From assembly GCA_937967955.1 (NCBI GenBank), contig CALBUB010000016.1, positions 1 through 31,192 on the forward strand: 31,192 nucleotides of DNA, read 5' to 3'. This DNA comes from an uncultured Bacillota bacterium (GTDB lineage Bacteria > Bacillota > Clostridia > Tissierellales > Tepidimicrobiaceae). The translations under genes were made by a program, and so were the position numbers. Positions 1-7,244 of this stretch are shown in pieces; position 1 is the first letter of the stretch, and the number at the start of each line of letters is the position of its first letter. The notes below the pieces were generated by a model. The model ran no database searches. It was not told where the DNA came from and saw nothing but the letters and a program-made list of their open reading frames with translations.

Positions 1-80
1 ACTACATAAATGCCTCACGGCGGCGGGACCGCACAGGATTTTCACCTGTTTCCCTTTTAATGCTAAAAGCAACCTATACT
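1..80 (-). promoter_or_regulatory. Cobalamin (B12) riboswitch, 3' part cut by window edge
   Basis: Read on the minus strand, the segment shows the conserved cobalamin riboswitch core in order: AGGTTGC near 68-76, then AAAAGGGAA (about 50-58), GGTGAAAATCC (36-46) and GGTCCCGCCGCCGTGAGG. This matches the B12-box family pattern GGGAA-GGTG-AA-TCC-CCCGCC-CTGT-AGG. The 3' stems and the gene it controls lie to the left of base 1. It is expected to switch off a B12 uptake or synthesis gene when adenosylcobalamin is bound, but the target cannot be seen. Confidence 0.88.
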
Positions 81-109
81 GCCTGTTATTCGATTGTTAT
101 GCTACTTTA

Positions 110-138
110 ATAATACTATAATTTTCATTACTTATCAA
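110..138 (-). promoter_or_regulatory. Promoter of the cobalamin-riboswitch transcript
   Basis: On the minus strand TTGATA (133-138) and TATTAT (110-115) are separated by 17 nt, a good sigma-A match. Transcription would start near base 103 and run left into the riboswitch. It is back to back with the dinB promoter, only 19 bp apart (-35 to -35). Confidence 0.65.
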
Positions 139-157
139 TAAAAATTTTAGTTTAGTC

Positions 158-186
158 TTTACACAGAACATATGTTCTGATATAAT
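158..186 (+). promoter_or_regulatory. dinB promoter (sigma-A type)
   Basis: TTTACA (158-163) and TATAAT (181-186) are separated by exactly 17 nt. The predicted start near base 193 leaves an unusually short leader of about 14 nt, with the ribosome-binding site AAGGAGG (193-199) at or next to the 5' end of the mRNA. Confidence 0.8.
164..179 (+). promoter_or_regulatory. LexA (DinR) SOS box in dinB promoter spacer
   Basis: CAGAACATATGTTCTG is a perfect 16-bp palindrome and carries the GAAC-N4-GTTC core of the Gram-positive LexA box (consensus CGAACATATGTTCG). It fills the spacer between -35 and -10, so bound LexA would block RNA polymerase. This predicts SOS induction of dinB and the genes co-transcribed with it. 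lexA itself is not in the window. Confidence 0.88.
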
Positions 187-206
187 ACCCTTAAGGAGGA
201 ATTAAT

Positions 207-1451
207 ATGGTAAAAAGGCTTATATTTCATATTGATGTTAATTCTGCCTATTTATCCTGGGAAGCTGCATATAGGTTACAACATGGAGAAAAGATAGATT
301 TGAGAAGGATACCTTCTGTTGTAGGAGGTGATGAAACAAAACGGCACGGAATAGTATTGGCCAAATCTATACCTGCAAAAAAGTGTGGAATCAAAACTGG
401 AGAAAGCTTATATTCAGCAAGGCAAAAATGCCCCAATCTAACAGTAGTACCTCCTAATTACATATTATATATGAAGGCTAGTAATAGTATGATAACTTTG
501 CTAAAAGAGTATTCTCCCCTTGTACAAAGATATTCTATTGATGAAGTGTTCATGGATGTATCCCATATAAAGAACAGGGACTTTTTAGATATAGCCTATG
601 AAATAAAAGAAAGGATAAAAAGCGAACTAGGTTTTACAGTAAATATAGGTATAAGTTCTAATAAGCTATTAGCTAAAATGGCTTCCGACTTTGAAAAACC
701 AGATAAAATCCACACTTTATTCCCAGCTGAAATACAGGAAAAAATGTGGCCTCTGCCTGTAGAAAAGCTATTTATGGTCGGCCCTAAAACTAAGAAAAAG
801 TTAAATGGTAGAGGAATATTTACTATAGGTCAGCTGGCTAAACTGGATAGGGAATACATATACTCCTGGCTGAAAAAACCAGGGATAATAATTTGGGAAT
901 ATGCAAATGGCATAGAAAATTCTCAAGTAGGAAACAACTCTGAAGCTGTAAAATCTATAGGCAATTCAACTACTACTTCCTATGATGTGGATAATAGAAA
1001 AGAAGCCCATATGTTTTTATTAGCTTTATCAGAAATGGTAGCTATGAGAGCTAGAAACATAGGAAAAGTAGGAAAGGTAATATCCATATCCATAAAAGAT
1101 GAAGACTTTTATTCTTGTTCCCACCAGAAGAAATTAGATGTGGCCACCAACTCTACTAAAGTAATATATGAAACGGCTAAAAAGCTATTTGATGAAATTT
1201 GGGATGGAAAACCTATAAGGCGTTTTGCTGTTAGCATATCTGAACTTCACTCGGATAAATTTCTCCAATTATCCCTATTAAATAAGCATAAAGAAAAAGA
1301 AGAAAACTTAGAAAAAACCATAGATAAAATAAGGAATAAATACGGCTATAATTCCATAATCCGCTCCTGTTTTCTTCATTCAGGCATAAAACCCATTATT
1401 GGTGGAGTAACAACAGAAGAAGAATATCCTATGATGTCTAGTATTATCTAG
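207..1451 (+). CDS. dinB: DNA polymerase IV (Y-family translesion polymerase)
   Basis: This is an error-prone Y-family polymerase that copies damaged DNA. The 414-residue protein has the palm start HIDVNSAYLSWE with metal ligand D10 and probable steric gate Y15, and the second catalytic motif SIDE with D112 and E113. Helix-hairpin-helix-like sequence lies near 186-212, and the little finger follows. QLSLL at 354-358 fits a beta-clamp-binding motif, followed by a C-terminal extension typical of clostridial forms. The second motif reads SIDEVFMD, closer to UmuC-like wording than classic SIDEAYLD, but overall similarity is to clostridial DinB. ATG at 207 has AAGGAGG eight nt upstream. The promoter holds a perfect LexA box, so SOS control is expected. 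Two small genes follow on the same strand. Confidence 0.95.
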   Translation: MVKRLIFHIDVNSAYLSWEAAYRLQHGEKIDLRRIPSVVGGDETKRHGIVLAKSIPAKKCGIKTGESLYSARQKCPNLTVVPPNYILYMKASNSMITLLKEYSPLVQRYSIDEVFMDVSHIKNRDFLDIAYEIKERIKSELGFTVNIGISSNKLLAKMASDFEKPDKIHTLFPAEIQEKMWPLPVEKLFMVGPKTKKKLNGRGIFTIGQLAKLDREYIYSWLKKPGIIIWEYANGIENSQVGNNSEAVKSIGNSTTTSYDVDNRKEAHMFLLALSEMVAMRARNIGKVGKVISISIKDEDFYSCSHQKKLDVATNSTKVIYETAKKLFDEIWDGKPIRRFAVSISELHSDKFLQLSLLNKHKEKEENLEKTIDKIRNKYGYNSIIRSCFLHSGIKPIIGGVTTEEEYPMMSSII

Positions 1452-1473
1452 TATTATATAGGAGTGATATCCT

Positions 1474-1737
1474 ATGAAAATATTGATGAAACCAATAGAG
1501 ATGATTGCTTGGTTCAACTTAAAAGAAAAACCAATACCCTTAAGGTACAGAATTATAGATGAAAACAATAGATACCGGGTAATTAAAGTAGATAAAATTA
1601 TATTTGCTGAAGAAGAAAAGCTAGCAGGCAATAGGATGATTCTCTACAGATGTATGAGCAGAATCAATAATTTAGAAAGAATATACGAATTGAAATACGA
1701 AATAGATACTTGCAGATGGTTCCTTTATAAAATTTAA
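1474..1737 (+). CDS. Small protein of unknown function downstream of dinB
   Basis: An 87-residue protein I do not recognise as a named family. It starts 22 nt after the dinB stop with a GGAGTGA ribosome-binding site (1461-1467), so it is almost certainly co-transcribed with dinB and under the same LexA box. The sequence is basic and looks mostly beta-stranded (PLRYRII, YRVIKVDKIIF, MILYRCMS, YELKYEI, RWFLYKI), with no signal peptide or membrane segment. A second ATG at 1486 is possible but the first is better spaced. It does not resemble YolD, the usual small partner of UvrX-type polymerases. A role in the damage response is inferred from position only. Confidence 0.8.
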   Translation: MKILMKPIEMIAWFNLKEKPIPLRYRIIDENNRYRVIKVDKIIFAEEEKLAGNRMILYRCMSRINNLERIYELKYEIDTCRWFLYKI

Positions 1738-1806
1738 TTTCATATTTTCCTATTCTTCGACACATACTAAACAGGAACAAAGGAATAACAAGAGAGGATG
1801 AAAGCC

Positions 1807-2043
1807 ATGGAAAATCCAAAATCACTAAAGGAGATAATAGAGCAGGCTAAAAGGATCGATGAAAATAATTTCAACAATCTCCAATACTTAAACAGCATAA
1901 ATATGCTCCTTGCATCTAATGATTTAGGTACCACTAAAGACGAAAACTTAAGCAAAAAGTTTAATGAATTAAACAGCAAGATGGAAGATGTAAACAAATT
2001 GACAGCAGAACTATTAGAAGAATTATCTAGAAGGCATAACTAA
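1807..2043 (+). CDS. Small helical protein of unknown function
   Basis: A 78-residue, charged, probably all-helical protein with a heptad-like C-terminal half (SKKFNELNSKMEDVNKLTAELLEEL), suggesting a short coiled coil. No family is recognised. An ATG nine nt further upstream (1798) directly abuts the AGAGAGG motif at 1791-1797, which is too close for it. The same motif is nine nt from the ATG at 1807, so 1807 is chosen. No promoter is visible in the 69-nt gap after the 87-aa gene, so it may be the third gene of the dinB unit, which ends at the terminator directly following its stop codon. Confidence 0.7.
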   Translation: MENPKSLKEIIEQAKRIDENNFNNLQYLNSINMLLASNDLGTTKDENLSKKFNELNSKMEDVNKLTAELLEELSRRHN

Positions 2044-2070
2044 GTGATGGAGACTGTCTCCATCACTTTT
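2043..2070 (+). terminator. Rho-independent terminator of the dinB unit
   Basis: An 11-bp perfect stem (AGTGATGGAGA with TCTCCATCACT) around a CTG loop is followed by a T-rich tract. It starts at the last base of the stop codon of the 78-aa gene. Confidence 0.9.
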
Positions 2071-2170
2071 ATTTTGTGCCATTATATACCATGATATTTT
2101 ATTGCCAGACTTTTTAAATAAAAAAGGATTTTATAAATACATATAGAATATAATATAACAGGTGATGAAT

Positions 2171-3004
2171 ATGACAAATGTAAAAAAAATAAAATCTACA
2201 AATAAGAAATATATATCAAATGAAAAGCTAATAGCCCAATATCAAGAAAGTGGAGATTTGAGTATAAGGAACAAAATCATATTAAACAACATTGGCCTAG
2301 TATATTCAGCAGCAAAAAAGAAGATAAAAAACCATAGCTGTTTTACTATAGAGGACCTGGTACAAGAAGGCATCATAGGTATGATAAAGAGTATAGAGAA
2401 ATTTGATGTAACAAAAAATACCAGCTTTTCCACCTATGCTTATTATTGGATTTCCCAGCAAATGGATAGGGCCATAATGAACAATGGCTATTTAATACGC
2501 TTGCCTGCATATATCTATGAAAAACTAAGTACCATTTCACGAATTGAAAACAGCTTCTTAGCTGAAAATGAAGAAATCGATGTGGAACTTTTGTGTAGTC
2601 AAACTAATATAACAGAACAAGAGTATTACACTATAAGCTCCTACAAAACTAATTATTCCTACTTTACTTCTCTTAACTCAACAGCTAGTATAGATTCTGA
2701 TGAAAACTATGCTGAACTTCAAGACTATATTCCCTGTCAAGATTATTCCATTGAAGACATAATAGTTTCCCATGACCTAAAAGAACAAATTAAAAAGATA
2801 CTTGCTTCCTTAACTCCTAAAGAAAAGGAGGTATTGGAGCTTAGATTTGGTTTAAATGGTAAAGAGCCTATGACATTAGAAGCCATAGGTAATAAATATA
2901 ATTTAACCAGAGAAAGAATTAGGCAGATAGAAAACAAGGCCTTGAAAAAAATAAGAAGGCTTAACTCTAATAACGGCCTTAAGGATTTTCTTCTTGAATG
3001 TTAG
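2171..3004 (+). CDS. RNA polymerase sigma factor, sigma-70 family (accessory, RpoD-like)
   Basis: A 277-residue sigma factor without the RpoD region 1.1. Region 2 spans about 36-105, with EDLVQEGIIGMIKSIEKFD and the promoter-melting and -10 recognition part STYAYYWISQQMDRAI. Region 3 is about 110-190. Region 4 spans about 205-265 and ends with TRERIRQIENKALKKIRRL, very close to the -35 recognition helix of primary sigma factors. It is therefore likely a group 2-like accessory sigma rather than an ECF or a known sporulation sigma. In-frame GTG 2162 and ATG 2165 exist, but AGGTGA (2160-2165) is spaced correctly only for ATG 2171. A TATAAT lies at 2149-2154 without a clear -35. No anti-sigma gene adjoins it. 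The last 26 bp overlap the convergent protease gene. Confidence 0.9.
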   Translation: MTNVKKIKSTNKKYISNEKLIAQYQESGDLSIRNKIILNNIGLVYSAAKKKIKNHSCFTIEDLVQEGIIGMIKSIEKFDVTKNTSFSTYAYYWISQQMDRAIMNNGYLIRLPAYIYEKLSTISRIENSFLAENEEIDVELLCSQTNITEQEYYTISSYKTNYSYFTSLNSTASIDSDENYAELQDYIPCQDYSIEDIIVSHDLKEQIKKILASLTPKEKEVLELRFGLNGKEPMTLEAIGNKYNLTRERIRQIENKALKKIRRLNSNNGLKDFLLEC

Positions 3005-4223
3005 CATTTTCAAAAAATTGAATCCTTTCCTCGACCGGCGGATGGGTATAGTACCATATTTTATATATCTTGCTTGGTCTAGGAATACTTAAATTGCCTT
3101 CACTTAGCTTTAGCATGGCAGAAATGGCTGCCTCCCTGTCTTGGGTCAAATATATTTCAAAAGCATCGGCTTCCCTTTCCATCTGCCTAGATACAAAGTT
3201 CATAATTGGATTTGAAAAAAACATATAAAAGTTCAATACTAATATTATTAAAGGCAAGGAGGCTATATCATAAAGTTTCCTAAAACCAAAGCTTCCATTA
3301 GAATTTACAAGGAGCCAATTGGAAGTTACATATAATAAATACATTATAAGTACTGCAGCTAAGCCCCCTATTACTACAGATTTCCATATGTGTCCCTTTA
3401 CATAATGACCTATTTCATGGGCACTAATAGCCAATACCTCTCCCCTTTCCAAATTATTAATAGTAGTATCCCACAGAACTATTCTTTTAGAAGAAAATAT
3501 TCCCGTCATATAGGCATTCATAGCCTTTGTATCCTTACTTTTATCTACTTGGAAAACTTGTGCATCTCCAACCCCAGCTCTTTCTAAAAGCACCTTTATA
3601 TCCTTCATTAACTCCTCATCTTCTAAAGTAGTATATCTATTAAATATTGGATCAATATAAGTAGGAGAAATGAAGGTAACAAATGCAATTATTGGTATGG
3701 CAAGTAGCCCTAAATAAAGCCACCATCTATTAGGACTTATTTTCATAATATAATAGGGAAACCAAACTACTAAGGCAAGGACTATAGTATTTAAGATAAA
3801 TCTTTTAAAAGTTAACTCTAACCATCTATATAGGGTCTGATTTGATAAACTAAATCTATGGGCTAATACAAAACTGCTATAATAGCTTGTAGGCAAATAT
3901 ATTAAAAGGTCTATAATTGAAAAGATTATCACATATATAACTCCTGTTAAAAACAGTCCCCTTCCATTGCCTCTTGCAAATATCTCTATCCTTTTAGATA
4001 AGCCAGTAATGAGAAATACAAGGGGAACTAAAAACTTAATCAATAAATTTATAGCCCATACTTTAAGAATAGACCTTCTATAGTCATATATCCTATCTGG
4101 AATATTAGGATATTCAGGCCTTAAACTATCCATATTCCTGTATTCACTGATAAGGATAAACCCAATAAATAATATGAGAAAAATAAAAAATGTGATAATA
4201 GATAAGGTTAGTCTCCTTGTCAT
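2979..4223 (-). CDS. M48 family membrane zinc metalloprotease (Ste24/CAAX protease-like)
   Basis: A 414-residue integral membrane peptidase. Zinc ligands H269 and H273 with catalytic E270 lie in SAHEIGHYVKGH, and the third ligand is probably E349 in MEREADAF. The C-terminal THPPVEERI is typical of M48. Membrane segments are visible at about 8-26, 58-75, 90-112, 145-160, 168-186, 280-300 and 322-340, the full Ste24 plan rather than the shorter HtpX plan. Members of the family cleave membrane-associated peptides or misfolded membrane proteins; the substrate here is unknown. ATG at 4223 follows GGAGG. Its 3' end overlaps the convergent sigma-factor gene by 26 bp, and I see no separate terminator. 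Confidence 0.92.
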   Translation of the reverse strand: MTRRLTLSIITFFIFLILFIGFILISEYRNMDSLRPEYPNIPDRIYDYRRSILKVWAINLLIKFLVPLVFLITGLSKRIEIFARGNGRGLFLTGVIYVIIFSIIDLLIYLPTSYYSSFVLAHRFSLSNQTLYRWLELTFKRFILNTIVLALVVWFPYYIMKISPNRWWLYLGLLAIPIIAFVTFISPTYIDPIFNRYTTLEDEELMKDIKVLLERAGVGDAQVFQVDKSKDTKAMNAYMTGIFSSKRIVLWDTTINNLERGEVLAISAHEIGHYVKGHIWKSVVIGGLAAVLIMYLLYVTSNWLLVNSNGSFGFRKLYDIASLPLIILVLNFYMFFSNPIMNFVSRQMEREADAFEIYLTQDREAAISAMLKLSEGNLSIPRPSKIYKIWYYTHPPVEERIQFFENANIQEENP

Positions 4224-4351
4224 ATTATTCCTCCAAGCATATATTTAACCTACCTAATATCTATATACAATATGGACTTATATTATGCAAACAATTTCTG
4301 CCTTATTTTGTTTAAAAATGTGTATTTGCTCAATACATTTGTATATTTCTA

Positions 4352-4380
4352 AAAATAAAAAATCCCCATATGGGGATTTT
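4352..4380 (-). terminator. Terminator of the gntR-ABC operon
   Basis: On the minus strand AAATCCC-CATATG-GGGATTT is followed by TTTATTTTT. The hairpin begins at the permease stop codon. Confidence 0.85.
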
Positions 4381-5206
4381 ATAAGTCAATCTTTCTGTCT
4401 ATTAAATAGCCAGTTGCTAAAAATAAACCAACTGTTTCTACTATGCTATAAATTATTGCTGCTATGTTTGTTATTAGTCCACTAGCATTGGCACTTACTG
4501 ATATGCTGCTGTCGTTAAATTCCATATGGAATCTATTTAGTGTATCCATAGTTCCTATTTTAAGAGTATCCAAGTCTATATAATAGGGAAATGCTTGAGA
4601 AACATAGGCTAGGCCATAGGCTAATACTGCATTTAATATTAAAAATATTATAAACCATAGTCCACCTATTCTTTTATTTCTAAAGGTAATCCTGCTAATG
4701 GCCATTGAAAAGTATACTACTACCAGCATATTAACTATACTAAAAATAGAGTATACTATAATGAATAATATATACCTTATAGATATTATGTGAAATAGGC
4801 TTGAAAATAGCTCTGAAATACTCACTTCAATTGGTGCAAATATAGATACTAATATTATATTGTATATTCCAATGACAACTGCTAAGACCATAAACCATAG
4901 GGATGCTACAACTAGTTTAGAACCAACAATTTGGTTTCCTGTTAAGGGCAGAGTAAAGGTTAAATAGCCTGTATCTTCATAGAGTTCTTTTCTAAAGGAA
5001 CCTACTATATATAGGAAAGTAGCAAGGGTCGTACCAAATAGTATTAATACCGATAGAGCAACAAATAGCTGTCCTAAGCCTGATGTTTGATTGGCAGGAC
5101 GGCTAATATAGTAATACAAAGCAGTAGTAAGCACTAATACTAATGCTAACACACCTAATATATATTTGTAAGTGCCTCTTATTTCATATTTCATATATTT
5201 AAACAT
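4379..5206 (-). CDS. ABC transporter permease (ABC-2 type)
   Basis: A 275-residue membrane protein with about six hydrophobic segments (near 14-33, 45-66, 98-122, 138-166, 180-202 and 245-265). Between the second and third lies RKELYEDTGYLTFTLPLTGNQIVGSKL, a pattern seen in permeases of the small GntR-linked ABC exporters. It should pair with the ATPase encoded 12 bp upstream to form an exporter, probably as a dimer. In Bacillus the related Ytr operon responds to cell-wall antibiotics; this function is inferred from family and context, not shown here. ATG at 5206 has AAGGAGG nearby. The operon ends at the hairpin that begins in its stop codon. Confidence 0.88.
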   Translation of the reverse strand: MFKYMKYEIRGTYKYILGVLALVLVLTTALYYYISRPANQTSGLGQLFVALSVLILFGTTLATFLYIVGSFRKELYEDTGYLTFTLPLTGNQIVGSKLVVASLWFMVLAVVIGIYNIILVSIFAPIEVSISELFSSLFHIISIRYILFIIVYSIFSIVNMLVVVYFSMAISRITFRNKRIGGLWFIIFLILNAVLAYGLAYVSQAFPYYIDLDTLKIGTMDTLNRFHMEFNDSSISVSANASGLITNIAAIIYSIVETVGLFLATGYLIDRKIDL

Positions 5207-5218
5207 TAAAATACCTCC

Positions 5219-5917
5219 TTATTCTCCAAATACTTCTTTATAAATATCATCTATTTGTTTGCCTTTTTCTTCCCTTAATTCTTCAGCATTACCCTGAAGA
5301 ACTATTTTACCTTCCTTTAAAAACACTACTTCATCTAAAATACTTTCCATATCCCTTACTAGATGGGTTGTTATTATCATTGAGCTTTTATCGTTGTAGT
5401 TGTTTATAATAGCATCTAAAATCTGCTCCCTAGCAACTGGGTCTACTCCTGCTATTGGTTCATCAAGAATATAAAGCTTTGCATTCCTTGATAATACTAA
5501 GGATAAATTTAATTTTTCATGCATTCCCTTTGAAAGGGAATCTATTTTCATACTTTTATCTAAGTTCATAAAAGCTAAAATATCATTAAATTTCTCTTCA
5601 GCAAAATCAGAGTAGAAGTCCTTATATAAATTCATAGCATCTTCTATTCTCATCCATTTATATAAGAAGTTTCTATCAGGTAAATAGGATACTACTCCTT
5701 TAGTATATACTCCAATTCTTTGTCCATCTATGAGAACTTCTCCTGAAGTCTGTCTTAAAAGACCTACTAATATTTTTATTAAAGTAGTCTTTCCACTTCC
5801 ATTTGGTCCTAGTATTCCAACTACTTTTCCTTCTTCTATGTTTAAGTTAATATTGTCTAAAGCCTTTTTATTAGAATACTTTTTAGTTAAATTCTTAATC
5901 TCAACTATATTTTTCAT
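5219..5917 (-). CDS. ABC transporter ATP-binding protein (YtrB-like)
   Basis: A 232-residue nucleotide-binding subunit. Walker A is GPNGSGKT at 37-44, Walker B is LYILDEPIAGVDP, and the H-loop is TTHLV. The signature motif is divergent, reading LSKGM rather than LSGGQ, as is common in this ABC-2 ATPase group. The start codon shares its A with the stop of the upstream gntR gene (TAATG) and is preceded by AGGAGG, so the two are translationally coupled. It energises the permease encoded next. Substrate unknown. Confidence 0.93.
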   Translation of the reverse strand: MKNIVEIKNLTKKYSNKKALDNINLNIEEGKVVGILGPNGSGKTTLIKILVGLLRQTSGEVLIDGQRIGVYTKGVVSYLPDRNFLYKWMRIEDAMNLYKDFYSDFAEEKFNDILAFMNLDKSMKIDSLSKGMHEKLNLSLVLSRNAKLYILDEPIAGVDPVAREQILDAIINNYNDKSSMIITTHLVRDMESILDEVVFLKEGKIVLQGNAEELREEKGKQIDDIYKEVFGE

Positions 5918-6282
5918 TATTTGTCCTCCTTCTCAAGCCATTCTAGTATAATATTCTTTATTTCATCAGAACTAAAGCCTAGTCTACTCATATCTTCAAA
6001 AAACTTATTTACTATTCCCTTTGCCATATCCTTTCTTAGGCTTTTTATTACCTGTTTATCTTCCGTTGCAAAGGTACCCATTCCTCTTTTGGTAAAAACT
6101 AACTCTTCTCTTTCCAACTCCTGATAGGCTCTCTGTATTGTATTAGGATTTACTCTTAATTCCTTTGATAATTCCCTTACTGATGGCAATTTATCACCTC
6201 CATTTATTTCTCCAGAAGCCATCTTGCTCTTGATTAAATTCATTATCTGCATATATATGGGCAAATTTTCGTTAAAGTCCAT
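5917..6282 (-). CDS. GntR family transcriptional regulator, YtrA subfamily
   Basis: A 121-residue repressor. The N-terminal winged helix-turn-helix covers about 8-72, with KLPSVRELSKELRVNPNTIQRAY as recognition region and GMGTF as the wing end. Only about 50 residues follow, the short dimerisation tail that defines the YtrA subfamily; there is no large ligand-binding domain. It is first in an operon with an ABC ATPase and permease and is expected to repress that operon by binding the inverted repeat at 6307-6334 over its own promoter. The inducing signal is unknown; relatives respond to cell-envelope stress. Confidence 0.93.
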   Translation of the reverse strand: MDFNENLPIYMQIMNLIKSKMASGEINGGDKLPSVRELSKELRVNPNTIQRAYQELEREELVFTKRGMGTFATEDKQVIKSLRKDMAKGIVNKFFEDMSRLGFSSDEIKNIILEWLEKEDK

Positions 6283-6306
6283 CTTGTCACCTCACATGCT
6301 CATGTG

Positions 6307-6334
6307 TTAGTGTATTAATTATATAGTACACTAA
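6307..6334 (-). promoter_or_regulatory. Operator for the YtrA-type repressor (inverted repeat)
   Basis: TTAGTGTA and TACACTAA form a perfect inverted repeat separated by 12 bp. The AGTGTA/TACACT half-sites resemble those described for YtrA-type GntR regulators. It overlaps the -10 and predicted start site of the gntR-ABC promoter, as expected for autorepression. Confidence 0.75.
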
Positions 6335-6351
6335 TATATTATGATTGTCAA
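6323..6351 (-). promoter_or_regulatory. Promoter of the gntR-ABC operon
   Basis: On the minus strand a perfect -35 TTGACA (6346-6351) is 17 nt from TACTAT (6323-6328), which lies inside the operator. A TATAAT at 6318-6323 also exists but would give a 22-nt spacer. Confidence 0.6.
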
Positions 6352-6372
6352 TTAAAAAGTATACAAAAAATT

Positions 6373-6403
6373 AAAAAACCTTGCAGCTTTTTTGCTACAA
6401 GGT
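6373..6403 (-). terminator. Terminator of the typA-cls-lipoprotein-aminotransferase unit
   Basis: On the minus strand ACCTTGTAGC pairs with GCTGCAAGGT around an A6 loop (one G-U pair), followed by T6. The 5' arm contains the last codons and the TAG stop of the aminotransferase gene. Confidence 0.9.
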
Positions 6404-7225
6404 CTTGCTTTTAATGTATTTTTTAACTTTACTCATGTATCCATGGCTTATCTTTTGTATTATTTCATTGTTTGCAGAATTTAATTTTATATTATCAATA
6501 GTGGATATAGGAAGTACATTTACTGATGTGCCTGACATAAAGGCTCCATCTAAATGGGGTATTTCATCCACATGGGTATTTTCTTCTACTACTTCTATAT
6601 TTAGTTCTTCACACACTTGTAGTATATACTTCCTAGTTATACCTAATAGAACAGTTCCTTTTGGTGCAGTATATATCCTATCTCCTTTCACAAAAAACAT
6701 ATTAGACCTACTACCTTCAGTAACGTATCCATTACTGTTAACCAATAAAGCCTCAAAGGCCCCTTTCTTCTCTAATTCCCTATTAACTTTTTCCCTAAAG
6801 GAACTTTGCTGAACTTTTGCATTGGGATTTTCCCTTTCATGTTTGTACAATATGGTATGGATTCCTTCTTTATAATATTCTTCTGGAGGATAAAAGCTTT
6901 TTATAAAATATGCAAACAGTAAGGGACTTTCCCCTCCATTACTATATAGGAGCTTCACATTTAAATTTTCTTCTCTGTTCTCTTTTATTAATCTCCTTAT
7001 ATCTGTCTCAATTTCTTCATCTTCCCTATGAATGCGAATGTTTAACAGCTCTGCTGATTTTCTCATCCTTTCTAAATGGTCTTCTAAAAATAAAGGTACT
7101 CCTTCAATGACCCTAATTACCTCATATATGATTGGTTCTTGTACCTTTTGGAAGGGTTGGTAATCAGAGATTGGTTTTAAACTTCCATTTACTATATAGT
7201 ATTGTTTTATAGCTTCATTTTTCAT
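6395..7225 (-). CDS. Class IV PLP aminotransferase / lyase
   Basis: A 276-residue fold-type IV PLP enzyme, the family of branched-chain aminotransferase, D-amino acid aminotransferase and aminodeoxychorismate lyase. The probable PLP lysine is K137 (NAK), 18 residues before GAFEALLVN, as in family members. The E-loop follows as GYVTEGSRSNMFFVKGDRIYTAP, and the phosphate-binding turn near MSGTSVNVLPI. The reaction cannot be settled from sequence alone: no pab genes or branched-chain genes adjoin. It lies 19 bp after the lipoprotein gene in the typA-cls unit and ends in a terminator that includes its stop codon. Confidence 0.88.
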   Translation of the reverse strand: MKNEAIKQYYIVNGSLKPISDYQPFQKVQEPIIYEVIRVIEGVPLFLEDHLERMRKSAELLNIRIHREDEEIETDIRRLIKENREENLNVKLLYSNGGESPLLFAYFIKSFYPPEEYYKEGIHTILYKHERENPNAKVQQSSFREKVNRELEKKGAFEALLVNSNGYVTEGSRSNMFFVKGDRIYTAPKGTVLLGITRKYILQVCEELNIEVVEENTHVDEIPHLDGAFMSGTSVNVLPISTIDNIKLNSANNEIIQKISHGYMSKVKKYIKSKTL

Positions 7226-7244
7226 TTATATCCCCCTTTTTAAG

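Noticed and set aside
4285..4485. 66-codon plus-strand frame
   Set aside because: Runs through the ABC operon terminator and antisense of the permease; no supporting signal.
6381..6812. 143-codon plus-strand hydrophobic frame
   Set aside because: Antisense to the class IV aminotransferase, which has full family motifs.
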